A stretch of DNA of 64,000 nucleotides from the NCBI GenBank assembly GCA_943326015.2, contig CALPRQ020000011.1, positions 1-64,000 of the forward strand, in the 5' to 3' direction. The stretch is from Chitinophaga pinensis. Lineage in GTDB: Bacteria > Pseudomonadota > Gammaproteobacteria > Burkholderiales > Burkholderiaceae_C. A program made the position numbers and the translations under genes. A model generated the notes under the pieces. It was given only the letters and a program-made list of their open reading frames with translations, had not been told where the DNA came from and searched no databases. Shown piece by piece: positions 1 through 7,880 of this stretch (position 1 is the first letter of the stretch; every line of letters starts with the position of its first letter).

Positions 1-146
1 CGCTGGATCGTCGAACGCAGCTTTGCTTGGCTGGACAAGAACAGGCGGCTGTGGAAGAACTGCGAGCGGCTGCTCAACACCAGCCTGCAGTTCGTCCATC
101 TGGCTTTCCTGGGGCTCTTGCTCAGAAGACTTTGAACACGCTCTTA
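1..146 (+). mobile_element. IS5-family transposase, C-terminal end plus right IS end (cut by window edge)
   Basis: Reading frame 1 is open from base 1 to a TGA at 133-135 and encodes RWIVERSFAWLDKNRRLWKN followed by a helical tail ending LLLRRL. The WIVERSFAWL..NRRL block is the conserved last catalytic-Glu region of IS5-family (IS427-like) DDE transposases. The remainder of the element would lie left of the window. The right end of the element is probably near 146, because beyond it the sequence reads as an unrelated LysR gene on the other strand. TTTGAACAC at 131-139 is probably part of the terminal inverted repeat. Family call is firm; exact IS boundary is inferred. Confidence 0.75.
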
Positions 147-342
147 GATAGGTCTGCCCGGCTTCAGTCAGGGACAGACGCCGGGTCGTGCGCTGCAGCA
201 GGCGCGTGCCCAGGTGGTCCTCCAGGTCAGCGACCAGCCGGGTCACCACGGGGGCCGACATGTCCATGGCCCTGGCAGCGGCCGCGAAACCTCCTGCATC
301 CACCACGTGCTCGAACACGCGCATTGACAGCAAGCGGTCCAT
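147..342 (-). pseudogene. LysR-family transcriptional regulator, N-terminal HTH only, truncated by IS
   Basis: From an ATG at 342 on the minus strand the frame reads MDRLLSMRVFEHVVDAGGFA, then an AAARAMDMSAPVVTRLVADLEDHLGTRLLQRTTRRLSLTEAGQ block: the complete winged HTH of a LysR-type regulator (about 65 residues). After ..AGQTY the frame runs into the IS end, so the effector-binding domain (about 230 residues) is lost. The start lies about 175 bp from the divergent DUF4148 gene, the usual LysR arrangement, so the intact gene may once have controlled that gene or wrbA. It cannot make a functional regulator as it stands. Confidence 0.8.
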
Positions 343-517
343 CTGCTCTCCTATGCAGGATGCAAGTCCTGCATTGTTTCGCTATTGGAAACACCCAAGA
401 AACGAAACTGTTATTTATCTATTCAAGAGGAAATTTTACAGTTGATCCCATCGACAGGGCAATGCAGCCGGACTCCCGAGCTGCCGGCCTTCTGCTTCAC
501 TGGAAAGGAAACTGATC

Positions 518-802
518 ATGAACCGTACCTACGCCTCCATCCTCGCCCTCACCCTGGCGGCCTTCTCCGCCGGTTCGGCCTTGGCCGACGATGCCTCCGC
601 CCCCAAGACCCGCGAGCAGGTCAAGGCCGAACTGGCCGAAGCCATCCGCACCGGCGACATCGAATACGGCGAGCGTGGCCAGAAGCTCAATGAACTGTTC
701 CCGGGCCGGTATCCGGCCAAGCCGGCTGTCCAGGGCAAGACCCGCGCCGAGCTGGCCGAAGCCATCCGCACCGGCCAGTTGCCGGTCTACAGCGGCTCCT
801 GA
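518..802 (+). CDS. DUF4148 domain-containing small secreted protein
   Basis: A 94-residue protein with a clear Sec signal peptide (MNRTYASILALTLAAFSAGSALA, cleavage likely after ALA near residue 23), so it is periplasmic or exported. The mature part is two copies of a short helical repeat, KTR(E/A)..(A)ELAEAIRTG, around residues 30-46 and 74-88, the hallmark of DUF4148 proteins that are abundant in Burkholderiales; their molecular function is unknown. An AGGAAA ribosome-binding site (504-509) precedes the ATG. It lies divergent from the broken LysR gene, which may have been its regulator. Family assignment is confident, role unknown. Confidence 0.8.
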   Translation: MNRTYASILALTLAAFSAGSALADDASAPKTREQVKAELAEAIRTGDIEYGERGQKLNELFPGRYPAKPAVQGKTRAELAEAIRTGQLPVYSGS

Positions 803-840
803 GCCGTCGAGGCGGCCTGAACCGCCCGCCGGCCAGCCAT

Positions 841-939
841 GGCACGAACCGGGACTACCTCGAACAGCTGGTGGATCAGCTCGACCGCCTGGGCATAGTC
901 GTCGGCTATGTGCCGCGACTGTCTCGCCTGTGCCGATAG
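841..939 (+). pseudogene. C-terminal fragment resembling ChaC gamma-glutamylcyclotransferase
   Basis: One frame reads GTNRDYLEQLVDQLDRLGIV and continues VGYVPRLSRLCR before a TAG at 937-939. The pattern N-x-DYL-x(8-9)-L-x-x-LGI is the typical C-terminal tail of ChaC-type glutathione-specific gamma-glutamylcyclotransferases. No upstream part of such a gene is present: directly 5' is the end of the DUF4148 gene. I read it as a 33-residue relic left by a deletion. The match is from memory of the family tail and is short, so a chance resemblance is possible. Confidence 0.4.
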
Positions 940-1054
940 ACAGAAGCGGCTTCGGGTCTCATGATGCAGGCAGCCGTGCGCAATCCTGCCTGCGGCCAAT
1001 CCGGTTCTGCTGGCGCTGCCGCTTGCTTCCCTGTCTCAACTTCAGGAGAAACCC

Positions 1055-1654
1055 ATGTCCAAAGTCCTCGTGCTCTACTATTCGACCTACGGTCATATCG
1101 AGACCATGGCCCAGGCCGTGGCTGCTGGCGCTCGCGCGGCCGGCGCCCAGGTGGATGTCAAGCGGGTGCCGGAAACCGTGCCGGCCGAGATCGCCAAATC
1201 GGCGCATTTCAAGCTCGATCAGGCGGCCCCGGTTGCGACCGTCGCCGAACTCGAAGGCTATGACGCCATCATCGTCGGCGCCCCGACCCGCTATGGTCGC
1301 ATGCCCTCGCAGCTGGCGGCCTTCCTCGACCAGACCGGCGGCCTGTGGGCCCGTGGCGCGCTGAACGGCAAGGTCGGCGGCGCCTTCACCTCCACTGCCA
1401 CCCAGCATGGCGGCCAGGAGGTCACGTTGTTCTCGATCATCACCAACCTGCTGCACTTCGGCATGGTCATCGTCGGCCTGCCCTACAGTTTCCAGGGCCA
1501 GTCGACGCTGGACGAGATCGTCGGCTGCAGCCCCTACGGCGCCTCGACCATCGCCGGCGGCCAGGGCCAACGCCCACCAAGCGCGATCGAGCTCGATGGC
1601 GCCCGCTACCAGGGCAAGCTGATCGCCGAGACGGCCAACAAGCTGTTCGGCTAG
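1055..1654 (+). CDS. wrbA: NAD(P)H:quinone oxidoreductase, WrbA type
   Basis: A 199-residue flavodoxin-fold protein, the normal length for WrbA, which binds FMN and performs two-electron reduction of quinones with NAD(P)H in the cytoplasm, protecting against redox cycling. The FMN phosphate loop is at the N terminus ([17 protein letters not shown], about residues 7-23), with the conserved [20 protein letters not shown] (about 76-95) and the [10 protein letters not shown] / PYSFQGQ / GASTIAGG segments that line the flavin site. A strong RBS (AGGAGA) sits just upstream of the ATG. It stands alone, between the ChaC relic and fumC, with about 180 bp before the latter. Confidence 0.93.
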   Translation: MSKVLVLYYSTYGHIETMAQAVAAGARAAGAQVDVKRVPETVPAEIAKSAHFKLDQAAPVATVAELEGYDAIIVGAPTRYGRMPSQLAAFLDQTGGLWARGALNGKVGGAFTSTATQHGGQEVTLFSIITNLLHFGMVIVGLPYSFQGQSTLDEIVGCSPYGASTIAGGQGQRPPSAIELDGARYQGKLIAETANKLFG

Positions 1655-1836
1655 CCAGCCTTTTCCAGCAGGCATCGGCATGCCGTACCAGGTAGTCGAC
1701 GTGTTGGACGAGTAAGCCTGGAAGGCCACCCCGGGCTGCTAGCCAGCGTCCGGCGGTGCTCTGCCGCGAGCAGACAGCCGGCAGGCTTTTGTCTCCCGCC
1801 CAAGTTCCGGGTAACGAAGCAGTGAAGGCAACCACC

Positions 1837-3249
1837 ATGAGCACGACACGCGAGGAACGGGATGCCATGGGCACCATCGAGGTCGATTCCCAGCGCCTGT
1901 GGGGGGCCCAGACGCAACGCTCGCTGGAACATTTCGCCATCTCCACCGAACGGTTGCCGCTGTCCTTCATCCATGCGCTGGCCTCCGTCAAGCTGGCCTG
2001 TGCCAAGGTCAATGCCAGGCTCGGGCTGCTGCCGGAGCACAAGTCGCAAGCCATCGTCGCTGCTGCGCAGGAGGTGCTGGCGGGACTGCACGATGGAGAA
2101 TTTCCCCTGTCGGTCTGGCAAACCGGCTCAGGCACCCAGACCAACATGAACATGAACGAGATGCTGGCCAATCGCGGCTCCGAACTGCTGCTCGGACCGC
2201 GCGGGAGCTTGCGCCTGCTGCATCCCAATGACGATGTGAACCTGGGTCAGTCGTCGAACGATGTGTTTCCGACCGCCATCCATCTGGCCGCAGCGCTGGA
2301 GATGACGCTGCAGTTGCTACCCGCTCTGGACCGGCTGGTTGCGGCGCTGGATCACAAGGCGCAGGTATTTGCCGCCATCGTCAAGCTGGGCCGCACCCAC
2401 CTGCAGGACGCCACCCCGATCACGCTGGGGCAGGAGTTCTCGGGCTATGTGGCACAGCTCAGCCAGGCCCGCACGCTGCTGGGCAGCTCACTGGACTGGC
2501 TCTATCCCCTGGCCATCGGAGGCACCGCGGTCGGCACCGGCCTCAACACCCACCCGGAGTTCGGCCAGCAGGTGGCCGCCGAACTGGCCCGCCTGCACCG
2601 GCTCCCATTCAGCAGCGCCGAGAACAAGTTCGCGGCGCTCGCGGCGCACGATGCGCTGCTCGCCGTGCATGGGGTGCTCAAGACGCTGGCGGCGGCGCTG
2701 ATGAAGATCGCCAACGACGTCCGCTGGCTGGCTTGCGGCCCGCGCGGCGGCCTGGGCGAACTCAGCATCCCGGAAAACGAGCCCGGCAGTTCCATCATGC
2801 CGGGCAAGGTCAACCCGACGCAGTGCGAGGCGCTCACCATGCTGTGCTGTCAGGTGATGGGCAATGATGTGGCGATCGGAATCGGCGCCGCGAGCGGGAA
2901 TTTCGAGCTCAATGTCTACAAGCCGCTGATCGCCCACAACCTGCTGCAAAGCATCCGCCTGCTCGCCGATGGCATGAACAGTTTCGAGGCCCATTGCGTG
3001 CACGGCATCGAGGCGCGCCGTGAGCGCATTGCCGAACACCTCGAAAAGTCCCTGATGCTGGTGACCGCGCTGGTTCCCCGGATCGGCTATGACAAGGCGG
3101 CCGAGATCGCCAAGCTGGCCCATCGCGAGGGCACGACCTTGCGTGCTGCTGCCCTGGCGCTGGGCTATGCCACGCAAGCGCAACTCGATGGCTGGCTGGA
3201 CCCAGCCGCCATGCTGGGTGCTGCCGACGGCAGCATGGCCCAGCCCTGA
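1837..3249 (+). CDS. fumC: Class II fumarate hydratase
   Basis: A 470-residue aspartase/fumarase-superfamily enzyme that interconverts fumarate and L-malate in the TCA cycle without an iron-sulfur cluster, as a cytoplasmic homotetramer. The start [21 protein letters not shown] followed by [15 protein letters not shown] aligns with known FumC N termini, so ATG 1837 is preferred over the longer upstream frame. Substrate-site signatures visible are SGTQTNMN (near 100), SSNDVFPTA (near 140), [16 protein letters not shown] (near 190) and the superfamily loop [15 protein letters not shown] (near 320). FumC is the oxidant- and iron-independent isoenzyme, which fits the neighbouring iron-handling genes, but no shared promoter is evident. 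Confidence 0.95.
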   Translation: MSTTREERDAMGTIEVDSQRLWGAQTQRSLEHFAISTERLPLSFIHALASVKLACAKVNARLGLLPEHKSQAIVAAAQEVLAGLHDGEFPLSVWQTGSGTQTNMNMNEMLANRGSELLLGPRGSLRLLHPNDDVNLGQSSNDVFPTAIHLAAALEMTLQLLPALDRLVAALDHKAQVFAAIVKLGRTHLQDATPITLGQEFSGYVAQLSQARTLLGSSLDWLYPLAIGGTAVGTGLNTHPEFGQQVAAELARLHRLPFSSAENKFAALAAHDALLAVHGVLKTLAAALMKIANDVRWLACGPRGGLGELSIPENEPGSSIMPGKVNPTQCEALTMLCCQVMGNDVAIGIGAASGNFELNVYKPLIAHNLLQSIRLLADGMNSFEAHCVHGIEARRERIAEHLEKSLMLVTALVPRIGYDKAAEIAKLAHREGTTLRAAALALGYATQAQLDGWLDPAAMLGAADGSMAQP

Positions 3250-3337
3250 GTGGCGTGCAGGTGGGTCTGATCAAGGTGGCGGCAACTGCAGCCGGGCCTG
3301 AGCCAGGATCCGGCACGCCAGCGTTGCCTTGCCGCAG

Positions 3338-3784
3338 TCAGGCAACGGTGTTTCCTGGACGACGCAGCATTTTATTGACTTCGTCCTGGTGCAGTTCTTC
3401 GATGACGATCATGTCCCGGGCGTACTCTTCCAGCCGCACCGAGTGGCCTTGGACGATTTTCAGCAAGTCGTAGTAGGCGGCCAGTGCGCTCTTTTCGTGC
3501 ACCAGGCTCTCGCGCAGGATGTCGCCGATGTCGTGCCGCTCGGTTTCCAGCAGGGGGCCGATCTTCAGGGAGGGGTGCCCATCCAGCAGCGTGACCAACT
3601 CGCCGGCCTTGTGGGCATGGGCCAGGCTTTCGTCGGCGTTGCCCTTCATCCAGGACACGATCGGAATCCGGTTGTAACCGAACACCATGAGGGAGTAGTG
3701 GGTGTACTTCACCACGCCAGCGAGTTCAAGTTCCATGATGCGGTTGAGGGCCTCGATCGCAGCTTGGGTCTTCAATTCATCCAT
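3338..3784 (-). CDS. Bacterioferritin-like / ferritin-like diiron protein
   Basis: A 148-residue four-helix-bundle protein. The N-terminal helix EALNRIMELELAGVVKYTHYSLMVFG, the DESLAHAHKAGELVTLLDGHPSL segment and the last helix with IVIEELHQDEV follow the bacterioferritin plan, in which Glu and His residues on each helix form a dinuclear iron ferroxidase centre. The second-helix Glu is shifted by one position relative to the textbook ExxH spacing, so ferroxidase competence should be checked. It would store iron or detoxify Fe(II)/peroxide in the cytoplasm. A GGAAAGGAAA RBS precedes the ATG. Neighbouring hemerythrin suggests a local iron/oxygen theme. It is a little shorter than the usual 155-160 residues. 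Confidence 0.82.
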   Translation of the reverse strand: MDELKTQAAIEALNRIMELELAGVVKYTHYSLMVFGYNRIPIVSWMKGNADESLAHAHKAGELVTLLDGHPSLKIGPLLETERHDIGDILRESLVHEKSALAAYYDLLKIVQGHSVRLEEYARDMIVIEELHQDEVNKMLRRPGNTVA

Positions 3785-4178
3785 GATGGTTTCCTTTCCG
3801 GTAGCCGATGTGCTCCCGAGATGGAGGGATTCTCAGTGGTTTGTGCTGTTTTGTCATTCATGGCAATTCATTGCCGGGAGACTGCGTAGGTGGCTTCATT
3901 GGCCGGCCCCGACCCGACCCTGGGATCACGGAGGCTGGCGACTGGGGCGGCACATCAGCATGCCGACCATCAGCGCCGACGGCCACCCGCTCATGAAGCA
4001 GTTCCATAAAACGCAGAACTAGATCATGATGAGCGTGCTCAGTCATGAACAGGCACCTCATGATCCATTCAAACTGAACATGTGATGAACGGCATCTTCA
4101 AGCCAAGTTCAATCGATAAATATCATGATCAATCCACGATGTGCTGATGGATCGTGCACTTAACCCGAGATTCGCACC
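3785..4178. other. AT-richer intergenic region, possible FNR-type half site
   Basis: Nearly 400 bp between the bacterioferritin start and the 35-residue membrane peptide. Base composition falls markedly compared with the flanking genes, especially 4040-4180. ATTGATCATGATAT on the minus strand (4122-4135 region) has one good TTGAT half of an FNR/ANR site but a poor second half. A 62-codon minus-strand frame starting at 4046 (MTEHAHHDLVLRFMELLHER..) has a possible GAGGTG RBS but no family resemblance and a low-complexity tail; I do not call it a gene. Otherwise I see nothing coding here. Confidence 0.35.
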
Positions 4179-4286
4179 ATGAATTACAAGATGATAAATT
4201 TCTTGAAATACTATTTTCGCATTGTACTCGGCATCATTTTTCTGGTGGTCATCGTTGCATTCATCACATTGCCTTACGTATTGTGA
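4179..4286 (+). CDS. Putative 35-residue single-pass membrane peptide
   Basis: An ATG-to-TGA frame too short for routine callers: MNYKMINFLKYYFRIVLGII followed by FLVVIVAFITLPYVL. A basic/aromatic N terminus (residues 1-14) leads into a continuous hydrophobic helix (about 15-35), as expected for an inner-membrane small protein with its N terminus inside by the positive-inside rule. The codons are AT-rich and unlike the surrounding genes. The RBS is weak (CCGAGA, about 10 bases upstream). It precedes the hemerythrin gene by about 120 bp on the same strand. I do not recognise a family; it could be a regulatory or respiratory-complex-associated peptide, or an artefact of an AT-rich spacer. Confidence 0.4.
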   Translation: MNYKMINFLKYYFRIVLGIIFLVVIVAFITLPYVL

Positions 4287-4408
4287 CATCACCCTGAAGA
4301 GGCAGCGTGCTCATTGTTCTCGACGTCACTGATAGTTGACTGCAGGATGAACCGGTTTTATCAGCGCCACGCAACGGGTTCTTTAAACCCGGAAGAAAGG
4401 GGGCTGGC

Positions 4409-4954
4409 ATGAGTCGTGCCATTGAGGACTTGCTGCACGAACACGAAGCCATCTTGTTCACACTGAAGATTCTCTCCAACATCAACCGGAAGCTGGAGAC
4501 TGCCAGCCCGGTGGACTCCACCGATTTGTCCGATTTTGTGGGTTTTCTGAAAGAGTTTGCAGACAAGTGCCATCATGGCAATGAAGAGGGGCTGCTGTTT
4601 CCTGCGCTGGCTGCCTCTGGTGTGCAGGAGGCTGTCCGTCCATTGGGCATGCTGCTCAAAGAGCACGAGGAAGGACGTCGTTGGATGGCTGAGATGTCTG
4701 CCGCGATTGAACCCGTGCTCAGCGCATTCGCCTTCATCCGTGCCGCCCATGGCTACACAGAACTGCTTCGGGCACATATCGACAAAGAGAACGATGTGCT
4801 GTTCCCCATGGCCGAACGGGTACTGTCGCCAGAGCGCTTGGCATCCTTGTATGAGGCTTTCGAGGAGCATGAGTCCAAGGTGATCGGCCAAGGACGACAC
4901 GAAGAACTCCACGCGCTGCTCAAGTCACTGAAAAGCAAATACTCAGCCGCTTAG
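4409..4954 (+). CDS. Hemerythrin domain-containing protein
   Basis: A 181-residue, all-helical HHE cation-binding protein. Iron ligands can be read in the expected order: H10 (LLHEHEAIL), the HHGNEE motif near 55-60, H85 (LLKEHEEGRR), and HIDKEND near 123-129 followed by EEHE near 154. Such proteins bind O2, NO or iron through a non-heme diiron site and are often linked to nitrosative or oxygen stress or to repair of iron-sulfur proteins. The ATG follows GAAAGGGGG (a good RBS at about -8). The upstream AT-rich region and the adjacent bacterioferritin suggest oxygen- or iron-dependent control, but no clear operator is visible. Confidence 0.9.
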   Translation: MSRAIEDLLHEHEAILFTLKILSNINRKLETASPVDSTDLSDFVGFLKEFADKCHHGNEEGLLFPALAASGVQEAVRPLGMLLKEHEEGRRWMAEMSAAIEPVLSAFAFIRAAHGYTELLRAHIDKENDVLFPMAERVLSPERLASLYEAFEEHESKVIGQGRHEELHALLKSLKSKYSAA

Positions 4955-5029
4955 GTGGACTCAGCATCCTTGATGCACGCTCAACTTCCGCTTTAGGGTG
5001 CTTTCCGACGGAGGAGCCTTTCTGAGCGC

Positions 5030-5269
5030 TTATCTGTAGCGCCGCATGGCGAGACTGAGCTGGTCAATAACTTCTGCCCAGTCCGCATTTTGCTTTAACT
5101 CTTCCCCAAGCATTTGGGCTTGCCCGGCGGTCCAGAAAGGGGCATCCTCCAACCTCACACTGTCAGCTAAAGGGGTATTTGCTTCAATGAATGCCTTGAT
5201 CGATGCCTCTTTGTTGGGTAAACCCAGTTGGGCAAAAAGGGCTGGAAAACGATGCGAGAACAGTTCCAT
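5030..5269 (-). CDS. DUF2789 family protein
   Basis: A 79-residue soluble protein (MELFSHRFPALFAQLGLPNK, then EASIKAFIEANTPL, ending AMRRYR) that matches the DUF2789 family of small proteobacterial proteins: the H..LFAQLGLP...AI..FI..H.PL core followed by an acidic ..DAPFW..AQ..ML.EEL..DADWAEVIDQL block. Function is unknown. It is convergent with the hemerythrin gene and lies about 50 bp from the start side of the Met-rich lipoprotein gene on the same strand, so the two could be cotranscribed from upstream of the lipoprotein gene. Confidence 0.85.
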   Translation of the reverse strand: MELFSHRFPALFAQLGLPNKEASIKAFIEANTPLADSVRLEDAPFWTAGQAQMLGEELKQNADWAEVIDQLSLAMRRYR

Positions 5270-5323
5270 CTTCTTACCTCATTGAAACATGGATTTTGAA
5301 CCCCGAGGTGACATGTGGGCGTT

Positions 5324-5812
5324 TCATTTCGGGACTTTTGGGCGTTTGGCATCTGCGGGCAGGCGATCCACCATCATCTGCATCATCTGTTCCATCATGG
5401 TCATGCGTCGCTCCATCTGCATGTGCATGCCCATCATGTCACCCATGCCGCCCATGCCGGGCATCCCCCCGGCAGCTGCCGGAGCCGTGCCACGCATCTG
5501 ACCCATCATGGCCATGCCCGACTGCATCAGCTTCATGTGCTCACTCATCAGCGCCGCACGTTCGGTCGGCGTCTGGGCGGCCTGCATCTTCTGGTGCATC
5601 GCCTCCATCGCCTGCAACTGGCGATTGAGCGCATCAGGTGAGGGATTCGGCATGGAAGTCGGCATGGGCGCGGCCTGGATGGTGGCCGTGGCGGGAGCAC
5701 TGCCTGCCGGGTGGTGGGCGGAATAGTCCTCTTCGGCTTTGGGCGGCTGAGTCACGGCACAGCCGGAAACAACCAGAGCAGTCATCAGCCCGGTGATGGT
5801 GTAAAAACGCAT
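5324..5812 (-). CDS. Methionine-rich lipoprotein, possibly metal-binding
   Basis: A 162-residue predicted lipoprotein: signal MRFYTITGLMTALVVSGCAV with lipobox VSGC and acylated Cys18. Beyond a Pro/Ala linker the C-terminal half contains a helical QLQAMEAMHQKMQAAQTPTERAALMSEHMKLMQSGM segment and then a strikingly Met/Gly-rich tract (about residues 95-150, with GMPGMGGMGDMMGMHMQME and MTMMEQMMQMM). Met/His clusters of this type in exported proteins commonly bind Cu(I). A periplasm-facing copper buffer is therefore plausible but not demonstrated; the family is not named to my knowledge. An RBS (AGGAGAA) precedes the ATG. Confidence 0.7.
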   Translation of the reverse strand: MRFYTITGLMTALVVSGCAVTQPPKAEEDYSAHHPAGSAPATATIQAAPMPTSMPNPSPDALNRQLQAMEAMHQKMQAAQTPTERAALMSEHMKLMQSGMAMMGQMRGTAPAAAGGMPGMGGMGDMMGMHMQMERRMTMMEQMMQMMVDRLPADAKRPKVPK

Positions 5813-5896
5813 GATGTTCTCCTTGTTGGATTAACAACGACATGACGGCGCGGGAGCGGTGCCGCCCAACCTTGTCTCGACTGCTGTCAAGACGGC

Positions 5897-7042
5897 TCAC
5901 GTCCGCAGGAACGACAGCAACGCATCGTTGAATGCCTGCGCATGTGACAGGTTCAGCCCGTGCGGTGCTCCGTTCACCTGCACCAGCTGGCTGTGTGACA
6001 CGGCGCGGTGGATGCGCTCGCCCGAGCCTTTGATCGGCACGATGGCGTCTGCATCGCCATGGATCACCAGCGTGGGCACGGTCACCTGCTTCAGGTCTGC
6101 GCGGAAGTCGGTCGTGCTGAACGAGTCCATGCAGGCCAGCGCGGCATGCGGCGCTGACTGGTGGCACAGGGCGATTGCGTCGCCGCGCTGCGATTCGGTG
6201 ACCTGTAGCACCCCATTGGCTGAGAAGAAGCTGCGGGTGAACCGGTCGAAGTAGGCGTTGCGGTCCCGTTCGAGCGCCTGTCTGTTCTGTTGCGCCTGCT
6301 CGGGTGTGAGCGGCCCTTCGGGGTTGTCGGCGGTCTGCATCAGGCAGGGTGGCACGGCCGCAGCAAACACCACGCTGTGCAGGCGCGATTCGCCGTGGCG
6401 GGCGATGTAGCGCGCCACTTCGCCGCCGCCCATCGAGAAACCTACCAGCGTCACGTCCCGCAGTCCGCACTGCTCCATGACGCGCTGCAGGTCGTCGGCC
6501 AGCGTGTCGTAGCTGTAATCCGAGTCCGGCTTGTCGGAGCGGCCGAAGCCCCTGCGGTCATAGGCCACCACGCGATAGCCGGCGGCTTGCAGCACCGGCA
6601 CTTGCGGCGCCCAGGCCTGGGCCGACAGCGGCCAGCCATGGATCAGCACCACCGGCCGGCCGCCGCCACCGTTGTCGTCGATGTGCAGGCGCACGCTGTC
6701 TGCGGGGGCCTGATCGGTCTGGCTCGAATTCTCCGGGTGCTCCAGGATGCCAGCGGCAGCGCCCCCCAGCGCGCCGGCAACGGCACCCAGTGTGGCCCCG
6801 ACCACCACCCCCACCGGGCCAGCCACCGCGACGCCGATGGCGGCGCCCGTGGCGATGCCGGCCGCCATGCCACCCGCCATCAGCAACGAGTGGCCCTCGC
6901 GTTCCACTTCCTGGGGATCCAAGGGAAACTGCGCTGCGCGATCTGTGTCCTGTGACGGAATGCCGTGGCCGGGGTGCGCTTGCTCGGCAAGGTCTTCGTC
7001 GTCAGGTTCCGGGTTGGGCGGCGGGGTGGCGGACGGGCTCAT
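5897..7042 (-). CDS. Alpha/beta hydrolase (haloperoxidase-like) with N-terminal glycine-zipper extension
   Basis: A 381-residue protein in two parts. Residues about 1-55 are acidic and hydrophilic; about 56-97 form a Gly/Ala-rich hydrophobic hairpin (AGGMAAGIATGAAIGVAVAG then PVGVVVGATLGAVAGALGGAAAG), typical of glycine-zipper membrane segments. From about 112 onward is a standard alpha/beta hydrolase: oxyanion HGWPLS, nucleophile elbow GFSMGG (Ser), acid loop HGDADAIVP and catalytic His in GAPHGLN, closest in style to cofactor-free haloperoxidases/esterases. The start is placed at ATG 7042 because AGGAGAAG lies just upstream; the longer frame has no RBS. Substrate unknown; the extension suggests membrane tethering or pore-like oligomerisation. 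Confidence 0.85.
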   Translation of the reverse strand: MSPSATPPPNPEPDDEDLAEQAHPGHGIPSQDTDRAAQFPLDPQEVEREGHSLLMAGGMAAGIATGAAIGVAVAGPVGVVVGATLGAVAGALGGAAAGILEHPENSSQTDQAPADSVRLHIDDNGGGGRPVVLIHGWPLSAQAWAPQVPVLQAAGYRVVAYDRRGFGRSDKPDSDYSYDTLADDLQRVMEQCGLRDVTLVGFSMGGGEVARYIARHGESRLHSVVFAAAVPPCLMQTADNPEGPLTPEQAQQNRQALERDRNAYFDRFTRSFFSANGVLQVTESQRGDAIALCHQSAPHAALACMDSFSTTDFRADLKQVTVPTLVIHGDADAIVPIKGSGERIHRAVSHSQLVQVNGAPHGLNLSHAQAFNDALLSFLRT

Positions 7043-7231
7043 GTGCTTCTCCTGAGTGAGCGGATGCCGAAACGAGCACGAGAGGCGTACTGCGAACGGT
7101 GGAGCGACCTTATGTCCGCCAAAGCAGGGTCGTCTGTGCGGCAGCAGACGGTTGCGGACCGAGCCCACGAGTTTTTAGCTTCAAGAGAAAATCGACAGCG
7201 CGCGTGCTTCAGATCAGCCGAAGCTGGCCCG

Positions 7232-7456
7232 CTAGGTGACCGGGTCCAGCAGGCCGTGCTGTTCGATCGCTCCCCGCATGTCGAACCATCGCGGTGCCTT
7301 ACGGAATTCGAACAGCCGGTAGAGGTGGAACTGGTCCTGAGCTGCGTTCGAGCGCTTCAGTTCGCCATTTGTGACGAAGAACGGAGTTTCGCGGCCGAAC
7401 GACAGCATGTCGTAGTCGGCCACGATGGCTTCTACCTCCTCGCGTGACCAATCCGT
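7232..7456 (-). pseudogene. DUF3883-type protein, internally deleted remnant
   Basis: The frame runs from just after a TAA (7457-7459) to a stop at 7232 with no ATG in a sensible place. It begins TDWSREEVEAIVADYDML, which matches the N terminus of a family of DUF3883 proteins (WS..EVEAIVADYF.ML), and then jumps to SFGRETPFFVTNGELKRSNA followed by QFHLYRLFEFRKAPRWFDM, the typical C-terminal nuclease-like end of DUF3883 proteins. The middle, normally a few hundred codons, is missing. I infer an in-frame internal deletion plus loss of the start. DUF3883 proteins are frequently found in defence islands. Confidence 0.6.
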
Positions 7457-7472
7457 TTACGTCACTCTGACC

Positions 7473-7766
7473 TCAGGTCGACTCGGCTGCGGCCAATGAA
7501 TCGGTCCGGCTGAGCAGGCAGTAGTCCGGATGCTGGCCGGTCAGCAGCAGGAACATGGCGAACGCCGGCCCTTGCATCTGGCGCTCGTCGCCCGGGCTTT
7601 CCAGCGCTTGCCAGGTACGCGATTGCACGCCGCCGCGGCTGCCGGTCTGCAGTGGGTAGCCCATCAGTTCGGCGGCCTGGGCCTGGCTCAGGCCTGCCGC
7701 CAGGCGCGCGGCTTTGAGTTGCTCACCGCTCGGTGCCGGCATGGTCAGCGGGATTATCTTGCTCAT
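7473..7766 (-). CDS. XRE-like helix-turn-helix regulator
   Basis: A 97-residue protein starting MSKIIPLTMPAPSGEQLKAA. Residues about 14-35 (EQLKAARLAAGLSQAQAAELMG) are a good Cro/C1-type HTH; the following segment with SRTWQALESPGDERQMQGPAFAMFLLLTGQHPDYCL resembles regulators in which the recognition helix is followed by a W..WE.G...M....F.LFLLLTGQHP motif, common in plasmid- and phage-derived HTH proteins. The longer upstream frame is rejected because it has no RBS and reads into the promoter of the divergent Hsp70-like gene, 115 bp away. It may autoregulate or control that neighbour. Confidence 0.7.
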   Translation of the reverse strand: MSKIIPLTMPAPSGEQLKAARLAAGLSQAQAAELMGYPLQTGSRGGVQSRTWQALESPGDERQMQGPAFAMFLLLTGQHPDYCLLSRTDSLAAAEST

Positions 7767-7880
7767 GGGTTTTCTGTCGTTTGCCTGGGGTGATCGTGAT
7801 CGTAGCGCCTGCCGCGCCACTTCCGTCCGGCCTGGCTGGCACAATCGCTCGTCCGCAAAGCTGCACCTCGATTTTTCCTG

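Noticed and set aside
3858..4046. 62-codon frame upstream of the bacterioferritin gene
   Set aside because: Plausible RBS but no family resemblance and Pro-rich tail; treated as intergenic.
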